64,000 nt of DNA from Unio delphinus (lineage: Eukaryota > Mollusca > Bivalvia > Unionida > Unionidae), in the NCBI GenBank assembly GCA_029339505.1, contig JAQISU010000036.1, positions 960,501 through 1,024,500 on the forward strand. Reading direction: 5' to 3'. Position 1 is the first letter of the stretch. The number at the start of each line of letters is the position of its first letter. Positions 1-12,685 of the stretch are shown one piece after another. The notes under the pieces are model-generated. The model had not been told where the DNA came from. It was given only the letters and a program-made list of their open reading frames with translations, and searched no databases. The translations under genes were made by a program, and so were the position numbers.

Positions 1-117
1 AATCGCATAACAAGAAAATATGTTACATTACGTACAGATTACACAAAATTGCATTAAATAAAGCTTGATATTAATGTATGCATGCAATAAGAGATGAGAT
101 CGTTTTGTTACTCTTAT

Positions 118-119
<2 letters not shown>

Positions 120-195
<76 letters not shown>
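120..195. repeat. (TA)n microsatellite
   Basis: About 75 bp of uninterrupted TA dinucleotide lies in the intron or flank 3' of the last visible exon of the minus-strand gene. It translates as alternating Ile-Tyr in any frame, so the open frame here is not a gene. Confidence 0.95.
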
Positions 196-197
<2 letters not shown>

Positions 198-293
198 TAA
201 GAAATGTATTAAACACAAACATTTATCGTAAATATCATTAGCGACAAGTAGAACATCTCAATGCTGTTTTTAAGATTTAGTTTAGTTGTTTAC

Positions 294-422
294 CTGTCTG
301 TATGCAGGTTTTCAGCGTGGCGTTGTATTCAAAGCCATCAAAACATCCGCAAGTAAAATTGCCGATATCATTCGTGCAATTTTGATCGCAATCGTCATCA
401 CCTTCCTCGCATTCGTCTATGT
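294..422 (-). CDS. EGF-like (calcium-binding type) exon of mucin-like gene
   Basis: Internal exon of 129 nt on the minus strand, phase 1 at both ends. It encodes one EGF module beginning DIDEC, the usual calcium-binding EGF start, with six cysteines and the closing aromatic-glycine-Cys pattern. The acceptor is TATAG at 423-424 and the donor is GTAAAC at 288-293. It joins in phase to the exon at 1758-1880. The rest of the protein lies beyond the left edge of the window. Confidence 0.8.
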
Positions 423-457
423 CTATATAAGAAAATATGTTCATAGTCACGCTAGAA

Positions 458-775
458 TAATGATTCCGATGAATTTGTATATTTATAATAAATAATACAT
501 CTGATCACTTTCTATATTTATAATACATCCGATGATTTGGATAAGTATAATAAATAATACATCCGATAATTTTATATATGGATAAAAAATGATACATCCG
601 ATGATATTTTATATGAATACTAAATAATATATCCGATGACTTTGTATATGTATAATACATAATAAATCCGATGACTTTGTATATATATCACACCTCTGAT
701 GACATTGTATATTTATAAAGCATAATGCCTCCGATGACTTTGTATAATTATAATACATCCGATGATTTTGTATTT
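458..775. repeat. degenerate ~37-bp minisatellite
   Basis: About eight or nine imperfect copies of an AT-rich unit built around 'ACATCCGATGACTTTGTATA' lie in the intron between exons 294-422 and 1758-1880. No coding signal is visible. The last copy runs into the retroelement relic. Confidence 0.75.
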
Positions 776-1637
776 GAAACTGAGGCTATTCTGATCACAA
801 CACAAAGACTTTCTCATTCACATCCTTTACCTCAGACAATAAATATCAGCAACACCAACATTAAATTCTCAGTCAGTACGGAATCTAGACGTTACTCTAG
901 TCAGTACTCTCACATTGCACCAACATGTCATGAACATCTGCAGGGCTGCATATCTTGAATTGGGACGCATCGGTTCCATTCGTAAATATCTTTCAGTTGA
1001 TGCCACAAAAGCACTTGTGTGTTCATTAGTACTTTCAAGACTGGACTACTGTAACTCAATTATGTCTGGTTTATCACAATATTTACTTCAGAAACTTCAA
1101 AAAGTGCAAAACACAGCTGCACGGATCATCTTTGGAGTACCTCGATCAGAGCACACCTCACCACTGCTCTGTACCCTACACTGGCTATCATTTCGATACA
1201 GAATGAAACACAAAATGTGTTCTCTGTGCTATATTTCAATGACAGACTCCATTCCAACATATCTATCCAGCCTCACCCATGTGTATACACCAGCTAAATC
1301 CTTATGTTCTTCTTCTAATAATCGTAAACTCATTGTTCCCAAGGTGAAAACAAATACAACGTTCGTTTGCACACCAGGGCCCGGCGACATGGAACGAATT
1401 GCCCATTGAAATTAGACACAGTGGTCCCTATTAAGAGTGCCGTCAAGACTCACCTGTTTCGACTGCACGGACAAACTTAGCGACCTAATCATGTTGTGTA
1501 TCTTATATGTTTTCAGCATGTTTTTATGTTTTTCAATTTCATTGTTTTTGTCATTTGTTGTTCTGTAGTGTAGTCATATCATTTGTGATGGTGTAAAGCG
1601 CTTAGAGCTTCGTAAGATTAGGCGCTATACAAAGTCC

Positions 1638-1640
<3 letters not shown>
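745..1640 (+). mobile_element. 5'-truncated CR1/L2-like non-LTR retrotransposon relic
   Basis: Plus-strand peptide at about 900-1409 contains the C-terminal end of a non-LTR reverse transcriptase. It shows the segment SLVLSRLDYCNS, then QKVQNTAARIIF and SPLLCTLHWL, which I recognise as the thumb region shared by CR1/L2/Jockey-type elements. A matching frame upstream (about 750-870) is shifted relative to it, and the frame shifts again near 1370-1440, so the copy is dead. The tail, which includes GGCGCTATACAAAGTCC, passes directly into a TTA repeat, the usual 3' end of this class. It lies in an intron of the minus-strand host gene. Confidence 0.8.
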
Positions 1641-1700
<60 letters not shown>

Positions 1701-1711
1701 TTATTATTATA
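1641..1711. repeat. (TTA)n 3' tail of retroelement
   Basis: TTA triplet run directly abuts the 3' UTR of the CR1-like relic and is probably its replicated tail rather than an independent microsatellite. Confidence 0.85.
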
Positions 1712-1757
1712 ATTGTTATTATTTAACTAAATGCTAGGCAACAAATTTATACATTAC

Positions 1758-1880
1758 CTTCGCAAGTGCGCTGATCTATGCCAAGTTTGTAGCCGTTCTC
1801 ACATTTGCACAAGAAACTCCCTAATGTATTCATGCATATATGGCTACAAATCTTTAAAGATGAATTGCATTCGTCAATAT
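1758..1880 (-). CDS. EGF-like (calcium-binding type) exon of mucin-like gene
   Basis: Exon of 123 nt, phase 1 at both ends, with acceptor TTTCAG at 1881-1886 and donor GTAATG at 1752-1757. It encodes a calcium-binding EGF module that starts DIDEC and has spaced cysteines closing with a glycine-tyrosine loop and CEG. It joins in phase to exon 2353-2514 upstream and exon 294-422 downstream. Confidence 0.82.
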
Positions 1881-2352
1881 CTGAAACGAAGTATATTTTT
1901 CAAAGTGAAGACGTGCAAATATAAGTTTGAAAAGGATAACAATTGTATATAAATCATCATATAATGATATTGTCCTTTCTGTGTTCGTACATTATAATTG
2001 TCGTTCCAACTATAAGGTTTTGTACAGGATGGTTTTGGTTAGTGAATCTATTTTCAAAACGACTAGTAATATTGTATTTAACATTATCATAAATTATCGA
2101 TGTTATTTTTACAATACGACCCACGTAACTATACATGCATAAAATCTTCTAAACATTGCCTTTGTAAGAGCGTTGTGCCAGTCCACATATATTTTCAATA
2201 AATTTTGTAATAAGAAATGGTGCAAAATTTGCTTCCATGATATTGAATATTCATTCCCTTTAACTCGATGACAAGCGATGGCAAGAAAGCTGGAAGTTAA
2301 GGTATGTTCACTAGAGACGAAAGAGAGCATCACTATTGAAAATGCAAACTAC

Positions 2353-2514
2353 CCAGACACTTGTAGCCATTTTCTAAATAGCCTTTGGGACACGGAGAAC
2401 ATCGAAATGCTACACCACTTGTCTTGTGGATGGATGCCTCGACGTCAGAGCAATTACGATTTAATGAACACGGTCTTCCTCTGCATCCATCAAAATCTAT
2501 CTGGCAGCTCGTAC
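2353..2514 (-). CDS. cysteine-rich EGF-like exon of mucin-like gene
   Basis: Exon of 162 nt on the minus strand, acceptor TTTTACAG at 2515-2522, donor GTAGTT at 2347-2352, phase 1 on both sides. It encodes GTSCQIDFDGC, then an RPC block, CSDVEAS, and CSPCPKGYLENGYKCLG. This is an EGF-like cysteine-rich module of the kind found downstream of VWD domains in mucin-like and thrombospondin-related proteins. Both junctions keep the frame. Confidence 0.82.
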
Positions 2515-2750
2515 CTGTAAAACAATCAATTAGTTTTTGTGACATATGGTGCAGGTTGATTTAGAGCGTGTGCGATATAGAACGGACTGCAGAACACCGC
2601 TGTACAATGAGTGTGTATGATTAATTTATGTTGTGCAAGCATTCTTAATCAGAATGTTTTATTTAGAACAATCCACACCATCAAAGATGCTACCGATTCT
2701 CTCTCACCTAATTTTATATCTCCTGACTTTTACTTACAATACTTATCTTT

Positions 2751-2751
2751 A

Positions 2752-2799
<48 letters not shown>

Positions 2800-2812
2800 G
2801 ATTATTATTAAT
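2751..2812. repeat. (TTA)n microsatellite
   Basis: ATT/TTA triplet run in the intron between exons 2353-2514 and 3229-3398. The poly-Ile and poly-Tyr frames it opens are not genes. Confidence 0.95.
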
Positions 2813-3057
2813 TTATCCAAGTAGTAGAAACACTGAGCTCAGATTCAGAAAACCGATTATCTTCTTTATGATTCGCTGCATTTTATTCCTCCTTATATGT
2901 TAACTCGACCTTGGTAAACTTAGAAAAGTAATCAGAGCCGTATGTTTGCATCTTTTCTTATGAACATCGGTGGCGCATATCCTCCATACAGATAAAAAGC
3001 AAATTAGGTTGTTAAATGGAGCGATAATATCAATGTTCGTAAGGTATGTGTGTATGT

Positions 3058-3188
<131 letters not shown>

Positions 3189-3228
3189 TGCTAGTGGTAA
3201 CATGAAATGTAAATAAAAGAAGTATTAC

Positions 3229-3398
3229 CTTCCCAGTACGGATCGCAGATACATTTGGCTTTTTTAAGAGAGCACGGCTTGTTATTTGTTTGAAAGGAAT
3301 CGTAATCACAGCTTCCATGACCACTACACCCATCGCATAGTACGAAATCAAATTTAATGGCCGGAGCATAATAACCTTGTTTATCCTTTGCTGTAACA
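3229..3398 (-). CDS. EGF-like exon of mucin-like gene
   Basis: Exon of 170 nt on the minus strand, acceptor CTTGCAG at 3399-3405 and donor GTAATA at 3223-3228. It completes a serine codon split with exon 4103-4313 and encodes VTAKDKQGYYAP, then LCDGCSGHGSCDYDSF, then CSLKKAKCICDPYWEG. The GCSGHGSC and CICD patterns are EGF hallmarks. The exon leaves in phase 1 into exon 2353-2514. Confidence 0.85.
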
Positions 3399-4102
3399 CT
3401 GCAAGTATAGAAATGTTTTGCAAACTTTTGTCTGCCTTGCATGATGTATTGTGTATATTTTGCGTTACGAAAAGCAAGTTTAATCTCCTGATAATTGTAT
3501 GTGAAATTTAAAAGCAATGGAGCCAAACAAATTAAACAGGTCTTAAAAAATCAATAACTGTGCATTCAGTCTTTAAATCGTCCAGGTGACACAACGAAAT
3601 GTAATGTGATAGTCTGTTTAACAAATGATAACCACGACAAAGAAAACTTCCAAGGTTTACATATAGTTAATATGTAATTAATGATTTTATAAAATTCAAT
3701 AACAGGAAAAGAACATCATGATTAAAAAACAGATATACACTGCAACTATCTACTATGTTACATGTATTTGGCCTTTCGATTAGGAAACACTCAAATGAAA
3801 CGGCCAAGAAAATATATCATTATCTACACATAAGTGGTTGACTGGAATATGTATCGCTTGAAGTTCTCTTTCCTAGGTAGCGTTCCTAATGTTTCTAAAA
3901 ATGCCAATTCGTTTCTCATTTTCCAAATGTTCTCACTTTTTTATGCTTACCAGCCCAATAAGAGTTTTAGTATACATGAACATATATTATTAATATAAGA
4001 TAAGATGGATAGATGCAGCAACATTTCATGAAGTCTCTCTTTCCTCGTCTCATTAAAGAAAAGAATATGACTTTAAAAAAACTCGTAAAATTAAAATATT
4101 AC

Positions 4103-4313
4103 CTCAATTCACACTGATCTTCTCTATAGATTGTAATATTCGCCTCAGCCGATTTTGTGTCTGAGTACGTAAACTCAGCCGCTACTGTGTTGCTTTGGAA
4201 TAGAAAGGTTACGGGTCCGTCGTCTAAAGCATGAAATTTCAAGTTGATCGTTTGATTCATCGTGACATATAATGTGCTTGTAGCATTGGATTCTATAGAT
4301 GGATTCGTATTTG
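4103..4313 (-). CDS. beta-rich linker exon after VWD region
   Basis: Exon of 211 nt, acceptor TTTCAG at 4314-4319 and donor GTAATA at 4097-4102. It encodes about 70 residues with alternating hydrophobics and few cysteines (SIESNATSTLYVTMNQTINL, then DDGPVTFLFQ, ending EDQCEL). I do not recognise a named domain. It sits where an Ig- or cadherin-like spacer follows the VWD region in mucin-like proteins. Phases match both neighbours. Confidence 0.75.
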
Positions 4314-4442
4314 CTGAAATATAATATGGTCATGTAATATATTCATAGTCCTGGAATAATGAGATAAAATTAGAATACGGATAACATAGTTTCAGCAAAA
4401 TGCTGGAAGTGGACAGTTAGACAAAAACGATAGGTTTAAGTC

Positions 4443-5459
4443 TTACTTACTATTTACTATTTACTATTTACGTTTACTATTTACTATTTACATTTACTAT
4501 TTACTATTTACTATTTACTATTTACATTTACTATTTACTATTTACATTTACTATTTACTATTTACATTTACTATTTACTATTTACTATTTACATTTACTA
4601 TTTACTATTTACATTTACTATTTACATTTACTATTTACTATTTACATTTACTATTTACTATTTACATTTACTATTTACTATTTACATTTACTATTTACTA
4701 TTTACATTTACTATTTACTATTTACTATTTACATTTACTATTTACTATTTACATTTACTATTTACATTTACTATTTACTATTTACATTTACTATTTACTA
4801 TTTACTATTTACATTTACTATTTACTATTTACATTTACTATTTACTATTTACTATTTACTATTTACATTTACTATTTACTATTTACATTTACTATTTACT
4901 ATTTACTATTTACATTTACTATTTACTATTTACATTTACTATTTACATTTACTATTTACTATTTACATTTACTATTTACTATTTACTATTTACATTTACT
5001 ATTTACTATTTACATTTACTATTTACTATTTACATTTACTATTTACTATTTCCTATTTACTATTTACATTTCCTATTTACTATTTACTATTTACTATTTA
5101 CTATTTACTATTTACATTTACTATTTACATTTACTATTTACATTTACTATTTACTATTTACATTTACTATTTACTATTTACTATTTACATTTACTATTTA
5201 CTATTTACATTTACTATTTACTATTTACATTTACTATTTACTATTTACATTTACTATTTACTATTTACTATTTACATTTACTATTTACTATTTACTATTT
5301 ACTATTTACATTTACTATTTACTATTTACTATTTTCATTTACATTTACTATTTCCTGTTTACATTTACTATTTACGTTTACTATTTACTATTTACGTTTA
5401 CTATTTACATTTACTATTTACTATTTACATTTACTATTTACTATTTACATTTACTATTT
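4443..5459. repeat. 1-kb satellite of TTTACTA and TTTACA units
   Basis: About 1 kb of mixed 7-mers (TTTACTA) and 6-mers (TTTACA), often in the order 7-7-6 with occasional 7-7-7-6. Rare substitutions include TTTCCTA and TTTACG. It fills part of the large intron between exons 8702-8947 and 4103-4313. The mixture gives no stable coding frame. Confidence 0.95.
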
Positions 5460-8400
5460 TTATTATTGGCACTCTTTCTATTACTCGGGAGTTAGTACTC
5501 TTAGTACAACTACTATAAATATATGTATTTTATTCCACCCACTGATACTATTTACACCATTACGTACTAAAATATATACAACTACAATACTTTCCTACTG
5601 CTATCACGTCTTATAAATATCATGCCGGTCATTTAAGAGGCCTTCGAAATTGCCGAGCAAGCTATGTGCCAATATAAAAAAGGGAATATTGTATATTATA
5701 AGGAATGTTGAAGCACGTTTAAAATATAGCTAATTGTGTTAAGAACATAATCAAGTTAACATCGCATCAACACACCAGACTGGAATGGGCCCATAAAATC
5801 TTACGTCAGCGGGTATTATGTTGAATCCCAGCAACATGTTTACTAGGCTGGAAATACAAATACAGACGTATACGCCCATTGAATCTTGTGCAGGCAGAAA
5901 TGTGATATAATGTCTCATCTTATCAACTATAACAGGACGCAGGATCTACAGCAAATGTAGACCTAAACATTATTGCAGTAGTTTGCGAATAGCAATCAAA
6001 GCAGATCACATATATGCATTATTCTGCAATATACGAACTGCCATCCTTCAGGACAATTAATTGATGACTGAAAGTTTCGTCTCGAGTAGAATTTACTTGT
6101 CGCTATCGACTGAATTATTAATGACAACTACAGTAAGGACAAACTGTATAGTTTTGGTGAAATTTATTAAGAATTGTGTAGAAGACTTTATTGATGCATT
6201 AAAACCTAACAAAATATGAGAAAACAAGTAACAAATTCTAAGCGACACTAGAATAAACAGTAGTAGATGCTCACATACAAATGAAGTCTTTACATGTTAG
6301 CCTTAAAAAGCGAGAAAGCAAGCAATGGACATTGTTTTTGCGCAGATAGGTTACTTGGTTTTGGCCACATCTGGTTGAGATTATTTACGTAATCAGATAC
6401 CACTGGTAAGTCTTCTATATTAGTTTGTATATATAAATTAGACACAAAGAATCATTATAACCAAAACATGCAATTTACTGATGCTAATGTACCAAGTAAG
6501 GCACTACTCAAAATATCAGATGATTATGATGCTGGGAGTTTTGGAAGTCGTCCAGTATCAGGATTGGATGAATAGCAAGTGAGATTTCAACGATGATTTA
6601 AATTTGTCAATGTCATCAATATTACGAATATTCACAAGAATGTCTGAAAGGGTGAAATCCAGAAACAAGAAATATTCACTATTTATCCACTGCATTTGCG
6701 CATTTGCGCCCTGATGCATGTAGTATGATTGGAGAAAAGGCCTCTTTATAAACACCTATATATGTTTGTTGAAATAAATAGAGAGTTGGTCTTCAAGAAA
6801 GACAGTCTTTTGTAAAATATTTTCCGAAATTAACAAAACAAATGTTTACTTCAGGATGAAATAAATTAGAAAAAGAGGAAACAAACAAACAAGTAACAAA
6901 ACAAAACACCCGAATAAATAGAAACACAGCAGTAAAACAAAACCTTTTTTAAATAAAGGTACATTTTCATGGGAAACTGTAGCCCTTGAAAGGTCTTACA
7001 TGCATAATAAGTGAATAAAGCCGACTATGAATACAAGGGAAGAGTACAACGAAGTCTCTCTGAATTTAGGAGTAAGAGATACAATCATTTTCAAATGGAA
7101 TTTTAATATTATATTTACATTACTTCCAAAGTGCTTGACAAATTATTCAATGCCTATGTATACAGAACACAAAAAGGTTAGCAATACAAGCTTTGATGAC
7201 ACCAAACTAAAACAAGACTGACAATGTGCTCTTGAACGGATGTATGACCATAACGTTACAGACAACAAAGTATGTCTGCTCAGTACAACTTGCGGTCTAA
7301 TTAAACTAATTGTCGAAGGACATAGTGCAGACATTAACATTTTCACATTTGTAGCTGTCTTTATCACTACAACCTTATTCACATACGGCCACGCGGAAAT
7401 ATTCGTTATTACAGTATCTAAAGAAATATAATTTGTAGAGGTTTTTTGACTGATATATCAATTCAACAATTTGATAATACATTTCTTTATCCATTTTCTA
7501 TAACATGCTATGTGCCAGGCGACCCGCGCAAGTCCTATTATATGGTGGTAGTCATTAACTAAGCATAGTTTAACATCACGTTATTATTTCGATATTAGTT
7601 AGTACAATGAATACTTTCCGCTTATTAGTCATTAAACAAATTAGCAACTAACGAGAAAAAGTGTTAATAATCCTTGTTTTCTAAGATACGTAAAAAATTC
7701 CCACTTTTTCAGTCGACTTATCCATTTATTTCTGTCTTTTGAATAAAGGGCAAACTATTTAGAAATATTTGGAGTGAAAGAGAGAGAGCGTAAACAATAG
7801 GAGAGGGATACAACTCTTGAAGTCAAACGTACACGAGTAGTCGTAGTGGTATCTGTACACTCTCCGTGGGATTTATTTACAGCGTTCATAACAAAATTGA
7901 TACAAAGCTGCTACAACCTGTTGAGATTGTACGGTGCCTTCCTTGGCTAGGAGGCATGCACAATGTGTCATTTATATTTTTTATTCGCTGCTGTTTTGAC
8001 CGTTTGTGATTTCGTTGTTAAACAATACAACTTATTTTATTGTCCAAAGGTTGCTGCCCTACACTCTATTGTTCTCTCACTGTGTTGATTTTGTCAAGTA
8101 CGAGAATAATCGACCAACAGCGAAACATAGAGATGGACAAAACAAATGTATCACACCCTCCACAAAACACTCTGGTATGTCTAATGTAATAAAAACCGAA
8201 TTTGCGTCTCAAAAAAGAAAACAAGAAGCACCTCATCAATTTTCAAATATGATTGTATATAGCAGTAATAAGTGCAGAGGTAGATTTCGTATAATACATA
8301 TTCTGTAGGGATATACATATTCCTGTTTTTGATCTTAAATCGGCTGGAAAGACAAATGCGTGTATTTAAGTATGATATTATCAAAATGTGTTTAGTGTGC

Positions 8401-8701
8401 ACTCTCTACCTCTGAAGCATCACTTTCCTTATATAAATGTATTTTCGAAGAAAACCCGGTAAACCGTTTCCATTAAATGTATGTGTCTTGTAGATATATT
8501 TTACAGTGTTAATACAACACATTCTTATTAAATTAAATAGTTGTGTCGTCATCAAGACAAAGTACGTAATGGTCCATAAATTATGGTTACGATGGACATA
8601 ACCAAACGATTATATATTTGATCTAACGATGCAGATCATATAAAGAAGGATCTTGGAGCTGATTATACACATGCACAAATAATCTATTTAGCTTAAAATA
8701 C
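5460..8701. other. intron, no recognised gene
   Basis: AT-rich intronic DNA between exon 8702-8947 and the satellite. Short open frames on both strands (for example 7027-7431) show no domain, codon bias or splice logic that I can defend. I see no RNA gene or recognisable transposon. Confidence 0.6.
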
Positions 8702-8947
8702 CCGTTTCTTCTTTCTCCTTGAGTGCTTGTTCTCCAACCTCTTTTGTATTTTCTGCCACTCGCACATTATTTGTCACTATGAAATCATATACGCATGCAG
8801 TGTTGGTCCCACACTGTTTTGATGCCTCACGAAGCTCACTCTCTGTAGCCTCGCCTAGATATTTTGGGGTGAAATTTCCATGATGAAAGTCTGCATGGCC
8901 TGTTTTGTTTGGGTACTTGAACACAGATTCGGAGTCTTGTATGCTCC
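8702..8947 (-). CDS. post-VWD exon of mucin-like gene
   Basis: Exon of 246 nt, acceptor TGTTAG at 8948-8953, donor GTATTT at 8696-8701. The first two bases complete a tryptophan codon with exon 9568-9768, giving SWSIQDSESVFKYP. It continues with FTPKYLGEATESELREASKQ, then CGTNTACVYDFIVTN. The run 'aromatic-FxPxF/Y... CG.n.aC.yD' is what normally follows a VWD domain in MUC4/SUSD2-type and mucin-like proteins. Confidence 0.85.
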
Positions 8948-9348
8948 CTAACACAAATGTAAAAAATATATTAAAAATTAAACAGATTCTACTGCAGAAA
9001 ACTATATGATCCATTATATTGCCATTTTCCGTAGTGCTACTCAATCTATCCTCTGTCCATTGAGTTGGTTTCGTGATGTTAATATAAAAAAAAAATACAG
9101 TTTCAGTGAGTTAATATAATCTAAGCACACATTTGACCTGTTTAGGTAATATTAAACAAGCTATGTTTTCGCGTTCCTGGAATTTGTTATATTCTTAATT
9201 TATGACCACTAAATTAAAGGACGAATATTAACATAAATTGCACAATATCCAATAAACGTTTGGTCTGTTTTGCAGATGGAGATAATGAGATTTTTTATTT
9301 AGTTTATTTAATCAAGAGATGATAAACATTATATTTTAAAATATAAAT

Positions 9349-9377
9349 AATAATAATAATAATAATAATATTGTTAC

Positions 9378-9438
<61 letters not shown>
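9349..9438. repeat. (AAT)n / (TTA)n inverted microsatellite
   Basis: An AAT run is followed by a TTA run. They are complementary and could fold as a hairpin about 20 bp long. Intronic. Confidence 0.9.
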
Positions 9439-9440
<2 letters not shown>

Positions 9441-9567
9441 CTGACAATTATATTGCCGGAAATAAATATATACTCGCACTATTTTCAAGATCAAAATATC
9501 AAGATGACTGAAATGGTAAGCTTATTTATTTTCTCTATTCATCAAGTTACATTACTATTCAGCTTAC

Positions 9568-9768
9568 AACTTAATCCGTAGTAAAATATTTCTCTTTCGG
9601 TCGCATTTTCTGCAAGTAATGTTCCATTGGGAAACACAAAGTCGTTGCTCGGATTACCATCATAATTGCCAAGGAGACCTTTAGTTTTATTTTTGAATAT
9701 TGGCGGCAAACTTATTCCAAGAGCAAGCATTTCAGCTCCAACTGATATGATTAATGCTATTGGATCAG
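9568..9768 (-). CDS. VWD domain, C-terminal exon
   Basis: Exon of 201 nt, acceptor TTCGCAG at 9769-9775 and donor GTAAGC at 9562-9567. It encodes VGAEMLALGISLPPIF, then NKTKGLLGNYDGNPSNDFVF and PNGTLL. The TKGLLGNYDGNPSNDF block is the diagnostic C-terminal motif of von Willebrand factor type D domains. The phase-1 donor joins exon 8702-8947 in frame. Confidence 0.92.
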
Positions 9769-10083
9769 CTGCGAAAACAAAGAAAAACAAACGGTTACCG
9801 GAATCTGCTCATAACATAATGCAAGAATTTGAAATACATTTATTGCTTTTTCGATTCGCCGTTTTGAAGGAAAAACTCATTAAGTAGAAATAAGTAGTAT
9901 GTATCAACAACTACATATAACCGATGTTACATTCACATATACGTAAGAAACATTATCAGGAAATAAATTATAATTTCTGATGAATGTTTAGCGTTCTTCT
10001 ACTGAACAAATGTATAAAACAACATATGTGATTAAAGCAAACGACGGGTCATTTTTGCATAATTTTTGATGTAAACACAAACC

Positions 10084-10146
<63 letters not shown>
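10084..10146. repeat. (GATA)n microsatellite
   Basis: About 15 tandem GATA tetramers, in an intron of the VWD region. Confidence 0.95.
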
Positions 10147-11012
10147 CGTAGAACAATTGATACACGAGTTTTCCAAATAGTTATATTAAAAAGAAACAAT
10201 AGCAGTATCATGTTTTTGCTGCAAGTTTCTCGATATATGATTAAAACGATTTCACAATATATTGTGCGAAACTTGTGTGATTTAATCAGTAACAGACTTT
10301 CAATGTTCGAGATTCATATATAATCCTGGAGTATGAATGAGCTCAAGAATCAAATATATACTATTTTCGACGTCAGTACATTAAAAGTTCTGGGTATGTA
10401 ACATATTGCAAGTGTAATTTTCAAAACTGTCATTGAATAAGTAAGTCCATATAATGAGAAATTTAATTAATAGGTTCAGAATTGTATTGGTTTGCAAGGT
10501 TTGCACGCATTAAGCTAATACCAAATACGGTTCTTTAATATGTACAATACAATGCTAATTTTGTTCATTTTCTAAGCATCCCTTGTATATATCTTGTATA
10601 TTATTTGATTTCATTTCATCTCGTGAATCTCCACAACTGATGCTTATGCATTGATCATATACGTTACTGAATTTAATTTCAAAAGTTAACATATATATTA
10701 TAAAAATTAAATCAAGAGAAGAGAGGCAAAACTAGCACAATGTGGGTATTCATCGTTATAATGTGTACGCACAGACTTGTAAAAGAGTAATTGACTTTTT
10801 AACTCAGCCATATCTAAGTACTATAATCACGTTGCTCTCGCCGAGTACCAGGCTTTAAAAAAACAGCAACAATTGAAGCATGTAACTGTGTAGGAATGTC
10901 GTTAAAAGAGATCGTAATTATCTCAGAAATGATTTGTAGAGAGAACGGTTTACATCTGACTTTACATCTCTTATTGCCGATAACATAATTTGCAAGGCCT
11001 GTGTGTGTATAC

Positions 11013-11153
11013 CTGTCGAGGTAAAGAGAACATTTAAGGAGTTGGTGTCGTTTGATCGGCTTAGCGTCAATTTATCTGTTGAAACGAAAAAGGCCTTCAT
11101 CATATCTGCAAAGTCCAGTGAATAGTCAATACCATTTCCGTACACGTAGGTTC
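11013..11153 (-). CDS. VWD domain, middle exon
   Basis: Exon of 141 nt, acceptor ATTGCAG at 11154-11160, donor GTATAC at 11007-11012, phase 1 at both ends. It encodes GTYVYGNGIDYSLDFADMMK, then FFVSTDKLTL and NVLFTSTG. This central part of a VWD domain lies between the GDPH start (11691-11933) and the LLGNYDG end (9568-9768). Confidence 0.85.
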
Positions 11154-11463
11154 CTGCAATAGTGCAATAGTTTGGAATAATTCATAAACATTTGGGTGAA
11201 GTTTACTACTTTGAACTAAACAATAAAATATGAAAATAATGAACTCAAAATTTCAGTACTCTACATAGTAGGTGTATTCCATGAATGTGTTCAATATTAA
11301 TAATTACCTCAGTACGTGAATTCTTATTCTACGATGATTTAACTAAATATGTTTCCAATTCCGTTCTTGTTATTTACGGTGACAAAATTAATGTATCTGG
11401 GATAAATCTTTGCTAGTAATAAGATATTGATTGAAACAAAAACACTTTTGTTTTTATTGTTGG

Positions 11464-11587
<124 letters not shown>

Positions 11588-11690
11588 TGTGTACGAACAA
11601 GCTATTTTCTTGGAATACAATGAGATTGCACTTATATTTACATTTGTATAAAAACAAAATAATTGAATGAGCACAATGCATTTTCATTAC

Positions 11691-11933
11691 CATTTCGTTC
11701 AGCATTCATTTCAACATGGATGCTTGTTTCGTTGTTGTGTCTTGCTGCAAACGCTGTAAAACTGGTAGCTTCCACAGCCATTCCTTCATTGGATGTGGCC
11801 TTATCTGTTCGCCCTTGCAGAATAAATGAAATAGTTTCCGTTGTAAGCGAAAGTAACGTGAATTCACCCCATCCATTAAAGGTGTACTGCTTTGCATCCA
11901 GTGTCTCAATATGAGGATCACCCCATGACAAAG
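11691..11933 (-). CDS. VWD domain, N-terminal exon
   Basis: Exon of 243 nt, acceptor CTTTCAG at 11934-11940, donor GTAATG at 11685-11690. It encodes ALSWGDPHIETLDAKQYTFN, then GWGEFTLLSL and ISFILQGRT. 'WGDPH-TLD-YTFNG-GE-TLL' is the VWD start seen in NIDO-AMOP-VWD proteins. It follows the AMOP exons immediately, matching the known domain order of that family. Confidence 0.93.
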
Positions 11934-12471
11934 CTGAAAGAATCCACTAACGATTGATAACATACATTGTGTAATCACTCGTTGTATTGATTTCGGCTGT
12001 AAAATAGTTAATTTAATTTAAACAGTTTTCATCTGCATTTACAAAAAAGGCGATGTACTTAACATACAGAACACTTCATGATTCATAGGTATGTTTATCA
12101 TTTTCAACATGAAGAAAGATAATCAATTGAAATCTTCCTGCTCTATTAAAGATAATCATAGCGAGGGTCGGTGTAGTGACATTTAAAATAGAATTAATAA
12201 TGTTTACCACAATATTGCACTTTGTAAATACTTTACGCTTTTGTTTGTGCAATGAGCACGTACGATTGTTTTGTGCCAGCTGGCGAAGAACAATAATACG
12301 ATACATTAAATTTAAACACTTAGCATCAATAGGTAGCAAAATAGTTTTCAACAATTGGTCAGAACATAAATCTTTCTTATCTTATAGGCTGCGAACAAAT
12401 ACATGATAATCCCAGTTAGGATAGACTATATGCAATCTATGTATCAATGTCAATATGAAGCAAGCATCTAC

Positions 12472-12685
12472 CTGAATTGTAAGGAAACTTTGAATAACAC
12501 TCTCCAACTGGCCTGAGGGCATAATACAGGTGACAGTAGTCGCTTTGCTCACAGCATATTTTCTTCATTTGTACGTCTTCAGATTCAAAATCTTTCGTCC
12601 TTGTAATCGGATGGAATTTTAAGAAACCCCCAGCCCTTGGAGCATACGACAACCATTCTCCTGTGGTTGTGTCAAAGCAGCATAG
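12472..12685 (-). CDS. AMOP domain, C-terminal exon
   Basis: Exon of 214 nt, acceptor ATTTCAG at 12686-12692, donor GTAGAT at 12466-12471. It encodes LCCFDTTTGEW, then KKICCEQSDYCHLYYALRPV and CYSKFP. Paired CC residues with C-x(4)-YC-x(2)-Y-x(3)-RP are typical of the second half of AMOP domains. It enters in phase 0 from exon 13984-14252 and leaves in phase 1 to the VWD. Confidence 0.88.

Noticed and set aside
28..222. 64-aa minus-strand open frame of alternating Ile-Tyr
   Set aside because: It is simply the (TA)n microsatellite read in frame.
6558..8402. Short ORFs in the large intron after the VWD region
   Set aside because: No splice-site logic, domain or composition support on either strand.
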